The notes under the pieces: generated by a model | Databases searched by the model: none | Told to the model about the DNA's origin: nothing | The model's input: the letters and a program-made list of their open reading frames with translations, nothing else | Shown here: in pieces, positions 63,799 through 64,000 of the stretch | Numbering within the stretch: position 1 is the stretch's first letter | Layout of the letters: each line of letters begins with the position of its first letter | Assembly (NCBI RefSeq): GCF_017814275.1 | Contig: NZ_JAGIYQ010000017.1 | Span: forward strand, 1-64,000 | From: Gottfriedia endophytica | GTDB taxonomy: Bacteria > Bacillota > Bacilli > Bacillales > Bacillaceae_G | Direction: 5' to 3' | Length of the DNA: 64,000 nucleotides | Program-made: the position numbers and the translations under genes

Positions 63799-64000
63799 GT
63801 GAAATCAAATTTCAATAAAGAAACGAAAGAAATTCTAGACAATCCAGTTAAACAAAATGAAAGTAGTATTGATGTGGAAATAAGGAAAATCATGAAAAAA
63901 TATAGTGTCGTTGGTTTACAGGCACTTGCAGTAGTAAAGGGAAAAGTTGTTTGGTCTTCAGTTTATGGATACCAAAACTTATCTAGGAAGATATTAATGA
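63799..64000 (+). CDS. Beta-lactamase-family serine hydrolase, 5' part only
   Basis: GTG 63799 with AGGTGGTGA ahead opens a frame that runs off the window. The 67 visible codons (KSNFNKETKEILDN at the start) reach KKYSVVGLQALAVVKGKVVW and YGYQNLS. This is the usual N-terminal strand pair of class C beta-lactamase-like esterases (VPGLSVAVVKDGKV, GYG). The SxxK motif would come just beyond the end. No signal peptide is visible in this part. Confidence 0.6.
   Translation, partial: MKSNFNKETKEILDNPVKQNESSIDVEIRKIMKKYSVVGLQALAVVKGKVVWSSVYGYQNLSRKILM

Overview
The window is 64 kb of AT-rich DNA from a spore-forming Firmicute of the family Bacillaceae. Support for this: strong GGAGG-type ribosome binding sites, frequent TTG/GTG starts, a hutPHUIG operon of Bacillus type, a squalene-hopene/sporulenol cyclase, a SASP-like gene, a YocH-like LysM-3D protein, a T-box leader and the GC-rich intergenic repeat common in Bacillus. 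A Bacillus sensu lato or Gottfriedia-like host fits, but the genus is inferred. There are no rRNA or tRNA genes, no CRISPR array and no prophage. Most of it is chromosomal housekeeping and accessory metabolism.

Layout. 1-180: 3' end of a group II intron. 190-12.9 kb: small unlinked genes (PP-loop Dph6-like ligase, YdeI-like protein with a CDGSH tail, a GMGMGGFP tandem-repeat protein, a cupredoxin, DinB, S9 peptidase, SDR, acyl-CoA synthetase, GNAT) separated by terminators and repeats. 13.0-19.1 kb: histidine-utilisation operon hutP-hutH-hutU-hutI-hutG with a sigma-A promoter, a possible CodY box, a cre inside hutP and a HutP antiterminator/terminator between hutP and hutH. 19.1-26.6 kb: cyclase, SASP-like gene, DUF421 protein, YocH-like protein, M3 oligoendopeptidase and lipoproteins. 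26.8-30.3 kb: a broken lipoprotein, then a MocR regulator coupled to a D-Ala-D-Ala ligase. 30.3-36.3 kb: a five-gene oligopeptide ABC transporter plus a cupin. 36.6-39.0 kb: RibD-like, VOC, YciI and a lipoprotein with a signal-peptidase fold but no catalytic dyad. 39.4-46.0 kb: APC permease, a second M3 oligoendopeptidase, and a pcp-pxpB-pxpA-pxpC operon that releases and opens pyroglutamate. 46-50.3 kb: small enzymes and argS with an arginine T-box. 50.7-55.5 kb: a GC-richer keto-acid decarboxylase (probably acquired), an unknown gene, a sugar-dehydrogenase-like protein and a membrane protein. 55.8-64 kb: LigB dioxygenase, CbpA-like c-di-AMP receptor, YbaK, RecQ-HTH, a type I toxin-antitoxin module, a tyrosine phosphatase, a split ThrE exporter and the start of a beta-lactamase-family gene.

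Functional theme: amino-acid and peptide salvage recurs (hut, two M3 peptidases, an S9 peptidase, opp transporter, Pcp plus PxpABC, APC permease). The most system-like non-coding find is at 60.7-61.06 kb. A 35-codon hydrophobic toxin has its ribosome site inside an 11-bp hairpin. It is opposed by a convergent RNA with its own sigma-A-type promoter and terminator. A second non-coding theme is a dispersed intergenic repeat family (a GGCAG-TAGTT-AATAAG motif, often next to a GAGCTG hairpin) with about eight copies.
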